Source of the DNA: Chloroflexota bacterium
GTDB taxonomy: Bacteria > Chloroflexota > Dormibacteria > Dormibacterales > Dormibacteraceae
DNA length: 64,000 bases
Reading direction: 5' to 3'
NCBI GenBank assembly: GCA_005882115.1
Contig: VBEG01000022.1
Coordinates: 1-64,000, forward strand
How positions within the stretch are numbered: position 1 is the first letter of the stretch; every line of letters begins with the position of its first letter. Below, in pieces: positions 50,548-59,094 of this stretch. The translations under genes were made by a program, and so were the position numbers. The notes under the pieces are model-generated. The model had not been told where the DNA came from. It did not search any database and saw only the letters and a list, made by a program, of their open reading frames with translations.

Positions 50548-51779
50548 ATGACTGGCGCGTCGGTGTCGGAGTCGGTCTTGCGGCTGGTGAGGCAGATCGA
50601 GGAGTTCTGCGCCGAACCAGCGCGCGATACAGGTCCGGAGGCGGCTGCCGATCTGAGGGAGCTCTCGCGTGGCCGGTGCATGCTCGACCTGAAGTTCTCG
50701 GAGATGGCGGCTGCCTTTGCGGCGACCGATCAATACGACGCTGCGGCTCCCTCTCGCCGATCCACTGGTTGAGGCTCAACTGCCACATGACGAGCGGGGC
50801 GGCCGGCGACAGGCTGGCCGTCGGCGAGCAGGTCGCGAGCGTGCCGCAGAGCATCGAAGCCATGGCCGGCGGGGATATCGGCTTTTCACACCTGGCGCTG
50901 ATCGCCCGGGAAGCGATCGCGCTTCAAGAGTCGGGCTCGAAGCGGCCGTTTGATGAAACGCCGCTGTTGTACAAGGCGATGGATTTCACCGTCGGCCGAT
51001 TTCGCAACTATTGCCATCACTACCGGCACTCCGTCGATCCAGAGGGCTATGCGAAGCAAGAGGCCGAAACCTCCCAGGCCCGAGCCCTGAGCTTGACGAC
51101 GGGTGAAGGCGGAGTGCTGTGGATCCGCGGCGTGCTCGATGCCGAAGGCGGCGCGACCCTCCGAACGGCCTTGGAGCCGCTTGCAAAGCGCAACGGCAAG
51201 GGCGATGACCGAAGGCTCGACCGTCGTCTGGCCGACGGGCTGGTCGAGATGGCGCACCACGCGCTGGATGGAGGAGCGCTTGCTCAGCGAGTGGGGCAGC
51301 ATCCTCACCTGCAAGTCACGACAACACTCGAGACTCTGCTTCAGCGCTGTGGCGCACCTGCCGCGGACCTGGAGCTATCAGTGCCGATCTCAGCCAGGGC
51401 CGTCGAAAGATTGGCGTGCGACTGCAACGTGACGCGAATGTTGCTCAACGCCGATTGACAGGTGATCGACGTCGGGCGCACGACGCGCAAGATTCGGGGG
51501 TCCACCAGGCGCGCCCTCAACGTGAGGGACAAGGGATGTAGATGGCCTGGCTGCGACCGGGCGGCGTCTTACACATCCGGCCACCACTTGAAGCATTGGA
51601 TCGCCGGCGGCTCCACAGACTTGTCAAACCTTGTCCTTCTTTGCCATCGCCATCACTGGATGGTGCATGAAGGTAGGTGGCAGATTGTCCGGACCGAGGG
51701 CGGTCAGTACGTGACCGTGCCGCCGCGGATGGATCTATTCCGACAGTTGCCTCGAGGACCGGATTCCGGCGTGGCCTGA
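50548..51779 (+). pseudogene. Broken DUF222 / HNH endonuclease gene (13E12 repeat family)
   Basis: Three adjacent pieces in two frames together make one DUF222-HNH protein. Piece 1 (50548-50772) starts MTGASVSESVLRLVRQIEEF and runs to a frameshift near 50740-50770, after which the family continues in another frame (IHWLRLNCHMTSGAAGDRLA). An in-frame TGA at 51456-51458 then interrupts the protein just before VIDVGRTTRKIRGSTRRALN. The last part keeps the HNH zinc/active site: CRWPGCDRAASYTSGHHLKH and LCHRHHWMVHEG. These genes are repeated in actinobacterial genomes and are DNA-damage-induced there. No intact second copy is in the window. Confidence 0.8.
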
Positions 51780-51783
51780 TTCG

Positions 51784-51942
51784 TCAGGCGTGTGGTGTCC
51801 ACTCGTAACGCCGGATCCCGTGCCCTCGTCGGCGCTTTGCGCGCGGCGGCGGGAACGCGCTCACGAGTTTGAAACCTGCCTCCTCCAGTGCCGACTTCCT
51901 ATCGAGATTTGTGTCGTCGGCGAGCACTTTGACGGCCGCCAT
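51784..51942 (-). pseudogene. Short GNAT-like ORF, probable remnant
   Basis: 52 residues from ATG 51942: MAAVKVLADDTNLDRKSALE then EAGFKLVSAFPPPRAKRRR and RRYEWTPHA. The order DD-N-x-x-A-LE-x-GF resembles the C-terminal half of a GNAT acetyltransferase, and the upstream frame stays partly open. Too short to be active, so likely a truncated acetyltransferase. The remainder of 51780-52027 shows nothing else. Confidence 0.3.
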
Positions 51943-52027
51943 ACCCACCACCTCGAGCTGCCCGACGAGGGCTCGAAGCCTTCTGCGGGTCGAAGCTCGA
52001 CCAGCCGGCCACGTATCGTTCCCGGGT

Positions 52028-52645
52028 CTATGCCAGTCGCGTCCTGACGCGGTCGATATTCGCCGGAGTCATCCCGGCGACCTCGAGGTAGCCCTGGACC
52101 CCGCCCCACTCGTGCTCCATGTGCTCGAGCACGCCGAGAATGCGCTCCGGCGGGCATCGAAGCTCCTCGCGAAACGCGTCGCGCTTTTCGGGCTCGGCCT
52201 CGCTGACCCACACCTCGTACTGCTTGGCAAGCTGGCGGTCGGTCTCGCCGTAGTCCGCGGCGATGTGTTCGGCGGGCACGCCGGCAAGGGATAGGATCAT
52301 CGCCGCGACGAGCCCCGTCCGGTCTTTGCCGGCGAAGCAGTGAAACAGGACGCCACCCTCCGCCTCGGCCAGCGAGGTGAGGACGTCGCGAAACGCGTGG
52401 GGTCGGTGGTTGACGATGAACAGGTAGCGCTCGAACATGCTCTCGGAATCGCCGATGTTGTTCATGTTCGCGTCGTCCACGAGCTCGTGATGCAGGTAGC
52501 GCGCCGCGGTCCCATCGGCAAACGGATTTGGCTTGGTGAGGACCTCGGACGCGCTGCGCAGGTCGATGACGACCGACACGCCGTACGCGGTGAGCGCCTT
52601 GCGTCCCTCGGGGGTGAGGTGACCGAGGTGGTCGGACCGGATCAC
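52028..52645 (-). CDS. Tyrosine-protein phosphatase (Y_phosphatase3 type), N-terminus probably upstream
   Basis: 205 residues from GTG 52645. The PTP loop is VLFHCFAGKDRTGLVAAMIL, with catalytic Cys and Arg; SVVIDLRSASEV gives the substrate-loop DLR. The frame is open further upstream and encodes NTRDLGGLPRNGGLTRPR at about 52649-52702, the family's conserved first motif, but no ATG, GTG or TTG precedes it. An ATA at 52744 shares four bases with the rpsI stop (ATAG). Such enzymes dephosphorylate protein or phosphoinositide substrates. Location next to rpsI suggests read-through from the ribosomal operon. Confidence 0.8.
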   Translation of the reverse strand: MIRSDHLGHLTPEGRKALTAYGVSVVIDLRSASEVLTKPNPFADGTAARYLHHELVDDANMNNIGDSESMFERYLFIVNHRPHAFRDVLTSLAEAEGGVLFHCFAGKDRTGLVAAMILSLAGVPAEHIAADYGETDRQLAKQYEVWVSEAEPEKRDAFREELRCPPERILGVLEHMEHEWGGVQGYLEVAGMTPANIDRVRTRLA

Positions 52646-52740
52646 GACGCGTGGGCGCGTCAGACCACCATTCCGAGGAAGACCGCCGAGGTCGCGGGTG
52701 TTCTGGCAGTCGGGCCAGTCGAGCCGGCGAGAACCCGCTT

Positions 52741-53121
52741 CTATCGCTTTGTGTACTGGGGAGCTTTCCGGGCCCGCTTCAGTCCGTACTTCTTGCGCTC
52801 CTTCATCCGAGCGTCTCGCGTCAGCAGCCCCGCCTTCTTCAGCGCCGCGCGAAAGTCGGGGTCATAGCGGCAGAGCGCACGCGCGATGCCGTGGGCGATC
52901 GCGCCGGCCTGACCGCTGGTACCGCCGCCGATCACCTTGATCGTGATGTCGAACTTGCGCTGGGTGTTGGTCACACGCAGCGGCGCGAGAGCCGTCATCT
53001 CCAGCACGCGCCGGCCGAGATACGCGAGGGGATCCTTCTCGTTGACGGTGACGCGGCCCTCGCCCGGTTGCAATCGCACGCGGGCGATCGCGTTCTTCCG
53101 GCGGCCGGTGCCTCGATTCAT
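52741..53121 (-). CDS. rpsI: Small ribosomal subunit protein S9
   Basis: 126 residues from ATG 53121; a TTG four codons earlier overlaps rplM. It starts [20 protein letters not shown], then [18 protein letters not shown], and ends [17 protein letters not shown], the C-terminal tail that reaches the P-site tRNA. Follows rplM after four bases, as in most bacteria. Confidence 0.97.
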   Translation of the reverse strand: MNRGTGRRKNAIARVRLQPGEGRVTVNEKDPLAYLGRRVLEMTALAPLRVTNTQRKFDITIKVIGGGTSGQAGAIAHGIARALCRYDPDFRAALKKAGLLTRDARMKERKKYGLKRARKAPQYTKR

Positions 53122-53125
53122 CGTG

Positions 53126-53590
53126 TCAACCAATCTTCATGTTTCCTTTCTCGTCGAAGCTCAGCGTCTTCGGCTGCTGGGCCTGGTGACCGTGCTCCGC
53201 GCCCGCGTAGACGCGAAGGCGCTTCAGCATATCGGCTCCCAGGGTGTTGCGCTGCAGCATGCCGCGCACGGCTGTCGTGATCGGGAACGTCGGATCGAGC
53301 TGCTGCGCGCGCTCCATCGTCCGCTTCCGAAGGCCGCCCGGGTAACCGGTGTACCGCGTGTATTCCTTGTTCTGCAGCTTGCTACCGGTGACCTTCACCT
53401 TGGCCGCATTAATCACCACTACGTGGTCGCCACTGTTCAGGTGAGGGGTGAAGGTCGGCTTGTGCTTGCCGCGCAGGATCGCGGCCACGCCTGACGCCAG
53501 GCGGCCGAGAACCTGGTCTGTCGCATCGACGACATACCAGTCACTCTTCAGATCCGCGGCTTTCGCCGTCCATGTTTTCTGTTTGCTCAT
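53126..53590 (-). CDS. rplM: Large ribosomal subunit protein L13
   Basis: 154 residues. [60 protein letters not shown] and [19 protein letters not shown] are all L13 landmarks. An early assembly protein of the 50S subunit. 16 bases separate it from truA. Confidence 0.97.
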   Translation of the reverse strand: MSKQKTWTAKAADLKSDWYVVDATDQVLGRLASGVAAILRGKHKPTFTPHLNSGDHVVVINAAKVKVTGSKLQNKEYTRYTGYPGGLRKRTMERAQQLDPTFPITTAVRGMLQRNTLGADMLKRLRVYAGAEHGHQAQQPKTLSFDEKGNMKIG

Positions 53591-53606
53591 CTCTTTTTCG
53601 AGTTTC

Positions 53607-54338
53607 CTAGTAAATCACTTCCATCAAGGTCAGCCCTCCCGCGGGCGCGGTGCGCGGCGCCTGGCGGCGGTCGCGCGCTTGGAGGACGTCTCCCACCCAT
53701 TCTGGCGGCCGCACTCCGCGGCCCACGTCGGCCAGCGCGCCCGCGATGCTGCGCGCCAGGCCTCGTAGGAAACCCTCCGCGACCAGCTCCAGCTCGACGA
53801 AGTCGCCGCGCCTAAAGACGCGGGCGGAGCGCATCTCGCGCACCCTCGTGTCAGGCGGCTCGGAAGCCGCGCAGTAGCTCGTCCAGTCGTGCTTGCCGAC
53901 CAGCGCGCTCGATGCGTCAGACATCGCCTCGACATCGAGCGTCTGGCTGATATGCCAGCAGCGGTTACGGTCGAGCGCGGGCCGCGCGGGCCTGTCCAGA
54001 TACCGATACCGGTAACGGCGCCAGCGAGCGGAGTAGCGGGCGTGGAAGTCGTCGGCCACGGGTTCCGCCGACAAAACCGCGACGTCCTCCGGAAGCTTCG
54101 CGTTGAGAGCCGCCATCAGCCGCCTCGGCGAGATCCGCCCGTCGGTATGGAAGTTGGCGACCTGACCTTCTGCATGAGCGCCCGCGTCAGTGCGTCCGGC
54201 CGCGTGGACCAGGTGGTCCTTGCCCGTGATCTCACGTAGCGCACGCTTCAGCTCGGCTTCCACGGTGCGACCCTTGGCCTGCTGCTGCCAGCCGGCGAAG
54301 TTCGACCCGTCGTACTCCAGCACGACTTTGATATTCAC
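53607..54338 (-). CDS. truA: tRNA pseudouridine synthase A (TruA)
   Basis: 243 residues: KVVLEYDGSNFAGWQQQAKG at the start and the catalytic Asp51 in HAAGRTDAGAHAEGQVANF; FHARYSARWRRYRYRY and FVELELVAEGFLRGLARSIA are conserved later. It makes pseudouridine at positions 38-40 of the anticodon arm. It follows rplQ after a 138-base gap with two short hairpins and no T tract. Confidence 0.95.
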   Translation of the reverse strand: MNIKVVLEYDGSNFAGWQQQAKGRTVEAELKRALREITGKDHLVHAAGRTDAGAHAEGQVANFHTDGRISPRRLMAALNAKLPEDVAVLSAEPVADDFHARYSARWRRYRYRYLDRPARPALDRNRCWHISQTLDVEAMSDASSALVGKHDWTSYCAASEPPDTRVREMRSARVFRRGDFVELELVAEGFLRGLARSIAGALADVGRGVRPPEWVGDVLQARDRRQAPRTAPAGGLTLMEVIY

Positions 54339-54476
54339 TTGTTAGAGCGCAGGTGAGGACGGCTGTCCTCCCCCGCGGTACCCCCTCCTCCCCCGCGCAA
54401 CGCTAGGGAGACTTGATGGGTACGCCCGGTGACGGCCGGAATGAATCCGGCCTGGGCGCAGCGCCCTATTCAATTG

Positions 54477-54836
54477 TCAGTCGACTAGTTCGATGATCAC
54501 CATCGGTGCCGCGTCGCCCAATCGCGGGCCCTTGTGGATGATTCGCGTGTATCCGCCTGGCCGCTCGGAAAGCCTCGGCACCAGGTTCGAGAACAACCTC
54601 TCCACCACCTCTGGTTTGGAGATCTCCTCGCTGACCTTGCGACGCGCCGTGACATCGCCGTCCTTGGCGGTGGTGATGAGGCGCTCGACCCAGCGCCGCA
54701 GCTCTTTGGCGCGCGCCTCGGTCGTGGTGATGCGTCCGCTCGGGCTTTCCAGGAGCGACGTGCATAGGTTGCGCATCAGCGCCTTGCGCGCGTCGGTGTC
54801 CCGGTTGAAGCGGCGGCCGCTCTTTAGGTGGCGCAT
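54477..54836 (-). CDS. rplQ: Large ribosomal subunit protein L17
   Basis: 119 residues. MRHLKSGRRFNRDTDARKAL, LLESPSGRITTTEARAKELR and GGYTRIIHKGPRLGDAAPMV are the L17 signature segments. It ends the alpha operon proper. It follows rpoA after nine bases. Confidence 0.97.
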   Translation of the reverse strand: MRHLKSGRRFNRDTDARKALMRNLCTSLLESPSGRITTTEARAKELRRWVERLITTAKDGDVTARRKVSEEISKPEVVERLFSNLVPRLSERPGGYTRIIHKGPRLGDAAPMVIIELVD

Positions 54837-54845
54837 GGAAACCGG

Positions 54846-55814
54846 CTAGCCGCGCAGGACCGTGCCCATTTCTTCGGGCTTGATGAAACCCTTCTCGACG
54901 AGCTTTTCCTTGATCTCGTCCAGCGACTTTCGCCCGAAGTTGCGCAGCGCGAGGAGTTCCTCCTCTCGCTTCTGGAGCAGCTGGCCGACGGTCTGGATCT
55001 CATTCGCCTTCAGGCAGTTGAACGCGCGCACGGAGAGGTCTAGCTCCTCGATCGGCGTGTCCATCAGCCGGTTCTGACCGGTCTTCTCGCCGCGCAGGTC
55101 CTGCTCGTGCCTCTCGATGTTGTCGCGGAACTTGACGAAGAGGTTGAGGTGTTGGGTGAACAGCTCGGCCGAGTGGCTCACCGCCTCCTCGGGTGACATC
55201 GTCCCGTCGGTCCAGACCTCGATGATCAGCCGGTCGTAATCCGTTGACTGGCCGACACGCGTCTTCTCGACGACGAAGTTCGCCTTTTCCACCGGGGAGA
55301 AGATCGAGTCGATCGGGATGACCCCGATCGGCTGCCCCTCACGCTTGTTCCGCTCGGCCGGGACATAGCCCTTGCCGCGCTCGACGTTCAGCTCCATCCG
55401 CAGGTGGCCCTTGGCCGCAAGCGTGCAGATGTAAAGGTCAGGGTTGACGATCTCGACGTCCGAAGTGGCCTGGATGTGCGAGGCGCGTACCTCGACCGGC
55501 CCCTTGACATCGAGGAGCAGGGTGATCGGGTCCTCGGTGAAGCTCTTCAGACGGAGCTTCTTGAGGTTGAGGATCACCTCGGTCACGTCTTCCTTGACGT
55601 GCGGGATCGCCGTGAACTCATGTGCGACACCGTCGATCTGGATCGACGTCACCGCGGCGCCCCAAAGCGAAGAAAGCAGCACGCGGCGCAGCGTGTTGCC
55701 AAGGGTGGTCCCAAACCCCGGGTCCAGGGGCTCGATGTCGAACTTGCCATAGTTCGCGCTCGTCTCGAGCTTGCGGACCTGTGGGGTCACGGTCATCTGG
55801 GTGTCAATTGCCAA
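54846..55814 (-). CDS. rpoA: DNA-directed RNA polymerase subunit alpha
   Basis: 322 residues. The N-terminal assembly domain has GFGTTLGNTLRRVLLSSLWG and GAAVTSIQIDGVAHEFTAIP; the alphaCTD is near IEELDLSVRAFNCLKANEIQ and LRNFGRKSLDEIKEKL. It dimerises to start polymerase assembly and contacts UP elements and activators. Between rpsD and rplQ, as usual. Confidence 0.98.
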   Translation of the reverse strand: MAIDTQMTVTPQVRKLETSANYGKFDIEPLDPGFGTTLGNTLRRVLLSSLWGAAVTSIQIDGVAHEFTAIPHVKEDVTEVILNLKKLRLKSFTEDPITLLLDVKGPVEVRASHIQATSDVEIVNPDLYICTLAAKGHLRMELNVERGKGYVPAERNKREGQPIGVIPIDSIFSPVEKANFVVEKTRVGQSTDYDRLIIEVWTDGTMSPEEAVSHSAELFTQHLNLFVKFRDNIERHEQDLRGEKTGQNRLMDTPIEELDLSVRAFNCLKANEIQTVGQLLQKREEELLALRNFGRKSLDEIKEKLVEKGFIKPEEMGTVLRG

Positions 55815-55833
55815 CTGGGTTATCTACCTCCGA

Positions 55834-56454
55834 CTACCTTGAATAGAACTCGACGATCAGCTGTTCCTCGACCCCGGGCTCCATCTCGTGGCGCTCCGGC
55901 CGGGTGAGGATCTTGGCGGACTTTTCGTCCGTGTTGAAGGCAAGCCATGCGGGCACTGGGCGGACCTTGGAGGCCTCCAGCGCCACGTCAAACACGCCGT
56001 CCGAACCCTTCACCTTGAGCTCGTCACCGGGCTTGAGCTGGTACGAGGGCACGTTCACCAACTTGCCGTTGACTTCGAAATGCCGATGAGTCACCAGCTG
56101 ACGCGCCTGCTTACGTGAGGTGCCCAGCCCGATGCGATAGACGACGTTGTCCAGGCGAAGCTCGAGGTGGCGGAGCAGGTTGATACCTGTCACCCCCGGC
56201 TCGTTCGAGGCCTGGTCGAAGTAATTGCGGAACTGCTTCTCGAGCAAACCATAGATGCGGCGGGCCTTCTGCTTCGCGCGCAGCTGCAGACCGTAGTCCG
56301 ACGTCTTGCGTTTGCGAGCCTGGCCGTGCATCCCGGGCGCAAAAGCGCGGCGCTCGATGGCGCATTTCGGCGTGTAGCAGCGCTCGCCTTTCAAGTAGAG
56401 CTTGGCGCCCTCGCGGCGGCAGAACCGGCAGACCGGTCCGCTGTAGTTGGCCAC
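55834..56454 (-). CDS. rpsD: Small ribosomal subunit protein S4, zinc-binding form
   Basis: 206 residues from GTG 56454 (reads MANYSGPVCRFCRREGAKLY), which shares one base with the rpsK stop; a longer frame upstream is part of rpsK. Four Cys (CRFC and, later, CYTPKC) are the zinc site of the C+ form. The S4 RNA-binding domain includes LDNVVYRIGLGTSRKQARQL and VTHRHFEVNGKLVNVPSYQL. It starts 30S assembly and represses its own operon. Confidence 0.97.
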   Translation of the reverse strand: MANYSGPVCRFCRREGAKLYLKGERCYTPKCAIERRAFAPGMHGQARKRKTSDYGLQLRAKQKARRIYGLLEKQFRNYFDQASNEPGVTGINLLRHLELRLDNVVYRIGLGTSRKQARQLVTHRHFEVNGKLVNVPSYQLKPGDELKVKGSDGVFDVALEASKVRPVPAWLAFNTDEKSAKILTRPERHEMEPGVEEQLIVEFYSR

Positions 56455-56849
56455 TAGACCCTTCTCCTCTTGGGAGGGCGGCACCCGTTGTGCGGGATCG
56501 GCGTCACGTCCGTGATCGCGCTGACCTCGAGCCCGGTCGCCTGCAGAGAGCGGATCGCGGCCTCGCGCCCGGCGCCCGGCCCGCGAACGAAAACCTCGAT
56601 CGAACGCATGCCGTGCTCCAGCGCCTTCTTGGCGGTCGCCTCCGCGGTGGTCTGCGCTGCAAACGGCGTCGACTTGCGGCTGCCCTTGAAGCCCTGCGCG
56701 CCGGCCGAGCCCCAGGCGATCACGTTGCCCTCTACATCGCTGATCGAGATGATCGTGTTGTTGAACGTGCTCTGGACGTGAGCCTGACCGGCCACCACGT
56801 TCTTGCGCTCGCGCCGCCGCGTGCGGACGACTTTCTTCTGCTTGGCCAC
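56454..56849 (-). CDS. rpsK: Small ribosomal subunit protein S11
   Basis: 131 residues: [60 protein letters not shown] and [16 protein letters not shown], all standard. Its start overlaps the rpsM stop by one base. Confidence 0.98.
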   Translation of the reverse strand: MAKQKKVVRTRRRERKNVVAGQAHVQSTFNNTIISISDVEGNVIAWGSAGAQGFKGSRKSTPFAAQTTAEATAKKALEHGMRSIEVFVRGPGAGREAAIRSLQATGLEVSAITDVTPIPHNGCRPPKRRRV

Positions 56850-57247
56850 TATTTGCCCGCCTTGACCTTCTTCTTGCCAGCCACTGCGCGCTTGGGTCCG
56901 CGCCGGCTGCGTGCGTTGGTCCGCGTGCGCTGGCCGCGCACCGGCAGACCGCGGCGATGCCGCTGGCCGCGATAGGAGCCGATCTCGGTCAGGCGCTTGA
57001 TGTTCATCGCGATCTCCCGGCGCAGGTCACCTTCGATGAGGATGTCTTTCGCGCTCGCCATCCGATCCACAATCTGGCGCAGGCGCGCGACCTCTTCCTC
57101 GCTCAGGTCCTTGGTGCGCTTGTGGGGATCGACACTGGCGTTCTTGACGATCTTCTCGGCGGTCGTGTTGCCGATGCCATGGATGTAGGTCATGGCGATG
57201 ACGACGCGCTTGGACGGCGGAATGTCGACGCCGGCGATTCTTGCCAT
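56849..57247 (-). CDS. rpsM: Small ribosomal subunit protein S13
   Basis: 132 residues: [40 protein letters not shown] and [20 protein letters not shown], then a basic tail. It contacts the 50S subunit and P-site tRNA. It follows rpmJ after eight bases. Confidence 0.98.
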   Translation of the reverse strand: MARIAGVDIPPSKRVVIAMTYIHGIGNTTAEKIVKNASVDPHKRTKDLSEEEVARLRQIVDRMASAKDILIEGDLRREIAMNIKRLTEIGSYRGQRHRRGLPVRGQRTRTNARSRRGPKRAVAGKKKVKAGK

Positions 57248-57255
57248 CTAGTCCC

Positions 57256-57372
57256 CTACCCCTGTCGCTGCTTATGTTTGGGCGTCTTGGAGCAGATCAC
57301 GCGCACCACACCGTTGCGCTTGATCACCTTGCAGCTCGCGCACATCTTCTTGACGGACGGACGTACCTTCAT
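57256..57372 (-). CDS. rpmJ: Large ribosomal subunit protein L36
   Basis: 38 residues, too short for most gene callers: [20 protein letters not shown] then [18 protein letters not shown], with the C-x2-C ... C ... H zinc pattern of the zinc-binding form. Its ATG overlaps the infA stop by four bases (ATGA). Confidence 0.97.
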   Translation of the reverse strand: MKVRPSVKKMCASCKVIKRNGVVRVICSKTPKHKQRQG

Positions 57373-57602
57373 CTCCAAATCTCTCGAATTCGCCCTCGCG
57401 ACCGGTCGCTGGTCGCGAGCTCGACACCCACCTTGTCTCCGGCAAGCAGCCGGGTGAAATGGGTGCCCGCGCGATCGGCGACGTGAGCGAGGACCTTCGC
57501 CCCGTTCTCGAGCTCAACCCGGTAGACACCGTTGGGAAGAGGCTCCACCACGACCCCCTTCACGAGTGAGGGGCGTTGGGGCACGAACGGCGATTGTACC
57601 AA
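57369..57602 (-). CDS. infA: Translation initiation factor IF-1, divergent
   Basis: Up to 77 residues from TTG 57602; GTG starts at 57587 and 57563 are alternatives and would give a length near the usual 72. The OB-fold core [46 protein letters not shown] and GRIREI fits IF-1, in its normal place between map and rpmJ. The usual SPYDLTKGRI is [10 protein letters not shown] here and the KMRKNYIRI region is shortened, so the protein is unusually divergent. Confidence 0.85.
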   Translation of the reverse strand: MVQSPFVPQRPSLVKGVVVEPLPNGVYRVELENGAKVLAHVADRAGTHFTRLLAGDKVGVELATSDRSRGRIREIWR

Positions 57603-57616
57603 ACTCGGTCTGAGCT

Positions 57617-58372
57617 TCAGTCGAGGGCTCCCTTCGTGAGCACGATGGGACCCTTTTCTGTGATAGCGACGGTGTGCTCAAAGTAGGCCGACAGCGCGCC
57701 GTCTGCGGTGCAGATCGTCCAGCCGTCGGGCTTCATGTACACCTCGTGCGTGCCGGCGTTGACCATCGGCTCGATTGCCAGGGTCATCCCAGGCTTGAGC
57801 CGGGGCGGGGTGCCCGCCGTGCCGAAGTTCGGGACCTGGGGGTCCTCGTGCATCTGGCGGCCGATGCCGTGGCCGACGAACTGTCGGATCACCGAGAAGC
57901 CGGCCGCTTCGACGTGCTTCTGGATGGCCGACGAGATGTCGCCCAGGAAGCCGCCCGGGCGCGCCTTGTCGATGCCGACGTACAGCGCCTGTTCGGTGAC
58001 CTTGAGCAGGCGGGCGGCCTCCGGCGTGATTTTGCCCACGCCGACCGTGATGCCGACGTCCGCCCAGAAGCCCTCCAAGACGAGGCCAAGGTCCAGGCTC
58101 ACCAGGTCCCCAACCGCGATCTTCCGGTTGCCCGGGATGCCGTGCACCGCCTCATCGTTGATGGAGACGCAGATCGAGCGGGGGAACCCGTGATAGCCGA
58201 GAAAGCCGGGCGTGGCCCCGCCCTCCCGGATCAACTTGTCGGCGATGCGGTCGAGCTCGATCGTTTTGACCCCCGGCTCGCACGCCTCCTTGAGGGGTGG
58301 CAAGACAGACGCGAGCAAGCTGCCCGCGCGGGCCATCAGGTCGATCTCGTGGGCGGTCTTGAGGTTGATCAT
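57617..58372 (-). CDS. map: Type I methionine aminopeptidase
   Basis: 251 residues. Metal ligands of the M24 fold: SLDLGLVLEGFWADVGITVG (two Asp), GHGIGRQMHEDPQVPNFG (His), MTLAIEPMVN (Glu) and FEHTVAITEKGP (Glu). GVKTIELDRIADKLI and HGIPGNRKIAVGDLVSLDL are typical. It removes the initiator Met. Its ATG overlaps the adk stop by four bases. The sequence is complete, unlike the island M24 protein. Confidence 0.97.
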   Translation of the reverse strand: MINLKTAHEIDLMARAGSLLASVLPPLKEACEPGVKTIELDRIADKLIREGGATPGFLGYHGFPRSICVSINDEAVHGIPGNRKIAVGDLVSLDLGLVLEGFWADVGITVGVGKITPEAARLLKVTEQALYVGIDKARPGGFLGDISSAIQKHVEAAGFSVIRQFVGHGIGRQMHEDPQVPNFGTAGTPPRLKPGMTLAIEPMVNAGTHEVYMKPDGWTICTADGALSAYFEHTVAITEKGPIVLTKGALD

Positions 58373-59094
58373 GCGGTTTTCGTCTTGGCCCCATCCCCCG
58401 GCTTTTCCGGAAGTGCGCCCTGCGCGCGCCCGGCGGCCGGGGACTTCCCCATCAATGGGGAAGAGTGTTTCCCGTTCACGGCAGCCAGGACCTGGCTGCT
58501 TATCTCATCAATTGTCCCCCGGCCGTCGATCTCGGAAACCAGGCGCTCGTGGCGGTAGTGGTCGAGCACGGGAACCGTCTTGTCGAGGTAGATCTCGATC
58601 CGCGGCCGGACGGCCTCGGGCTTGTCGTCCTCGCGCTGGACGAGCGCGCTGCCGTCGGCCGCGCACGCCGTGGTCTGGGGCGGGTAGGTCCGCTGGCACG
58701 TTGGGCAAACAAGCCTCCCTGAGAGGCGATGCAGAAGCTCCTCGACCGGGACCTTCAGGTAGATGACCCGGTCGAAGCGCTTGCCGAGCTCGTGCATCAG
58801 GTCGTCGAGCGCCTCGGCCTGGGGAACTGTTCGCGGAAAGCCGTCCATGATGAAGCCCGGGGCGCAGTCCGCCTTGCCGAGACGGTGGCGGACGATGCCG
58901 ATCATGATCTCGTCCGAGACGTACTGCCCCGCCGCCAGGATGGGCTGCGCCTGCCGGCCCAGCGCGGTGCCGGCCTGTATCTCCGCGCGGAGCATGTCAC
59001 CGGTCGCGATGTGCGGGATCCCGAAATGCGTGCGCAGCATGTTGGCCTGCGTCCCTTTGCCCGAGCCAGGGGCGCCGTAGAGGAGGAGGTTCAC
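58369..59094 (-). CDS. adk: Adenylate kinase with a repeat-derived C-terminal tail
   Basis: 241 residues (usually ~215). NLLLYGAPGSGKGTQANMLR is the P-loop, GFPRTVPQAEALDDLMHE the NMP site, and LVCPTCQRTYPPQTTACAAD the zinc LID. From about residue 208 on a tail without homology runs KHSSPLMGKSPAAGRAQGAL then PEKPGDGAKTKTA; it is read through the palindromic repeat at 58423-58467. It interconverts adenine nucleotides. It follows secY, overlapping it by four bases. Confidence 0.96.
   Translation of the reverse strand: MNLLLYGAPGSGKGTQANMLRTHFGIPHIATGDMLRAEIQAGTALGRQAQPILAAGQYVSDEIMIGIVRHRLGKADCAPGFIMDGFPRTVPQAEALDDLMHELGKRFDRVIYLKVPVEELLHRLSGRLVCPTCQRTYPPQTTACAADGSALVQREDDKPEAVRPRIEIYLDKTVPVLDHYRHERLVSEIDGRGTIDEISSQVLAAVNGKHSSPLMGKSPAAGRAQGALPEKPGDGAKTKTA
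58423..58467. repeat. Bipartite palindromic repeat inside the 3' end of adk
   Basis: CGCGCGCCCGGCGGCCGGGG then CTTCCCC ATCAAT GGGGAAG. The second hairpin differs from the other copies by an A:T pair. It encodes part of the extra tail of adenylate kinase. Confidence 0.6.

Noticed and set aside
54339-54476. Terminator between rplQ and truA
   Set aside because: Hairpins GGGCGCTGCGCCC and GCCGGA..TCCGGC are present but neither strand has a T run, so termination is not supported.
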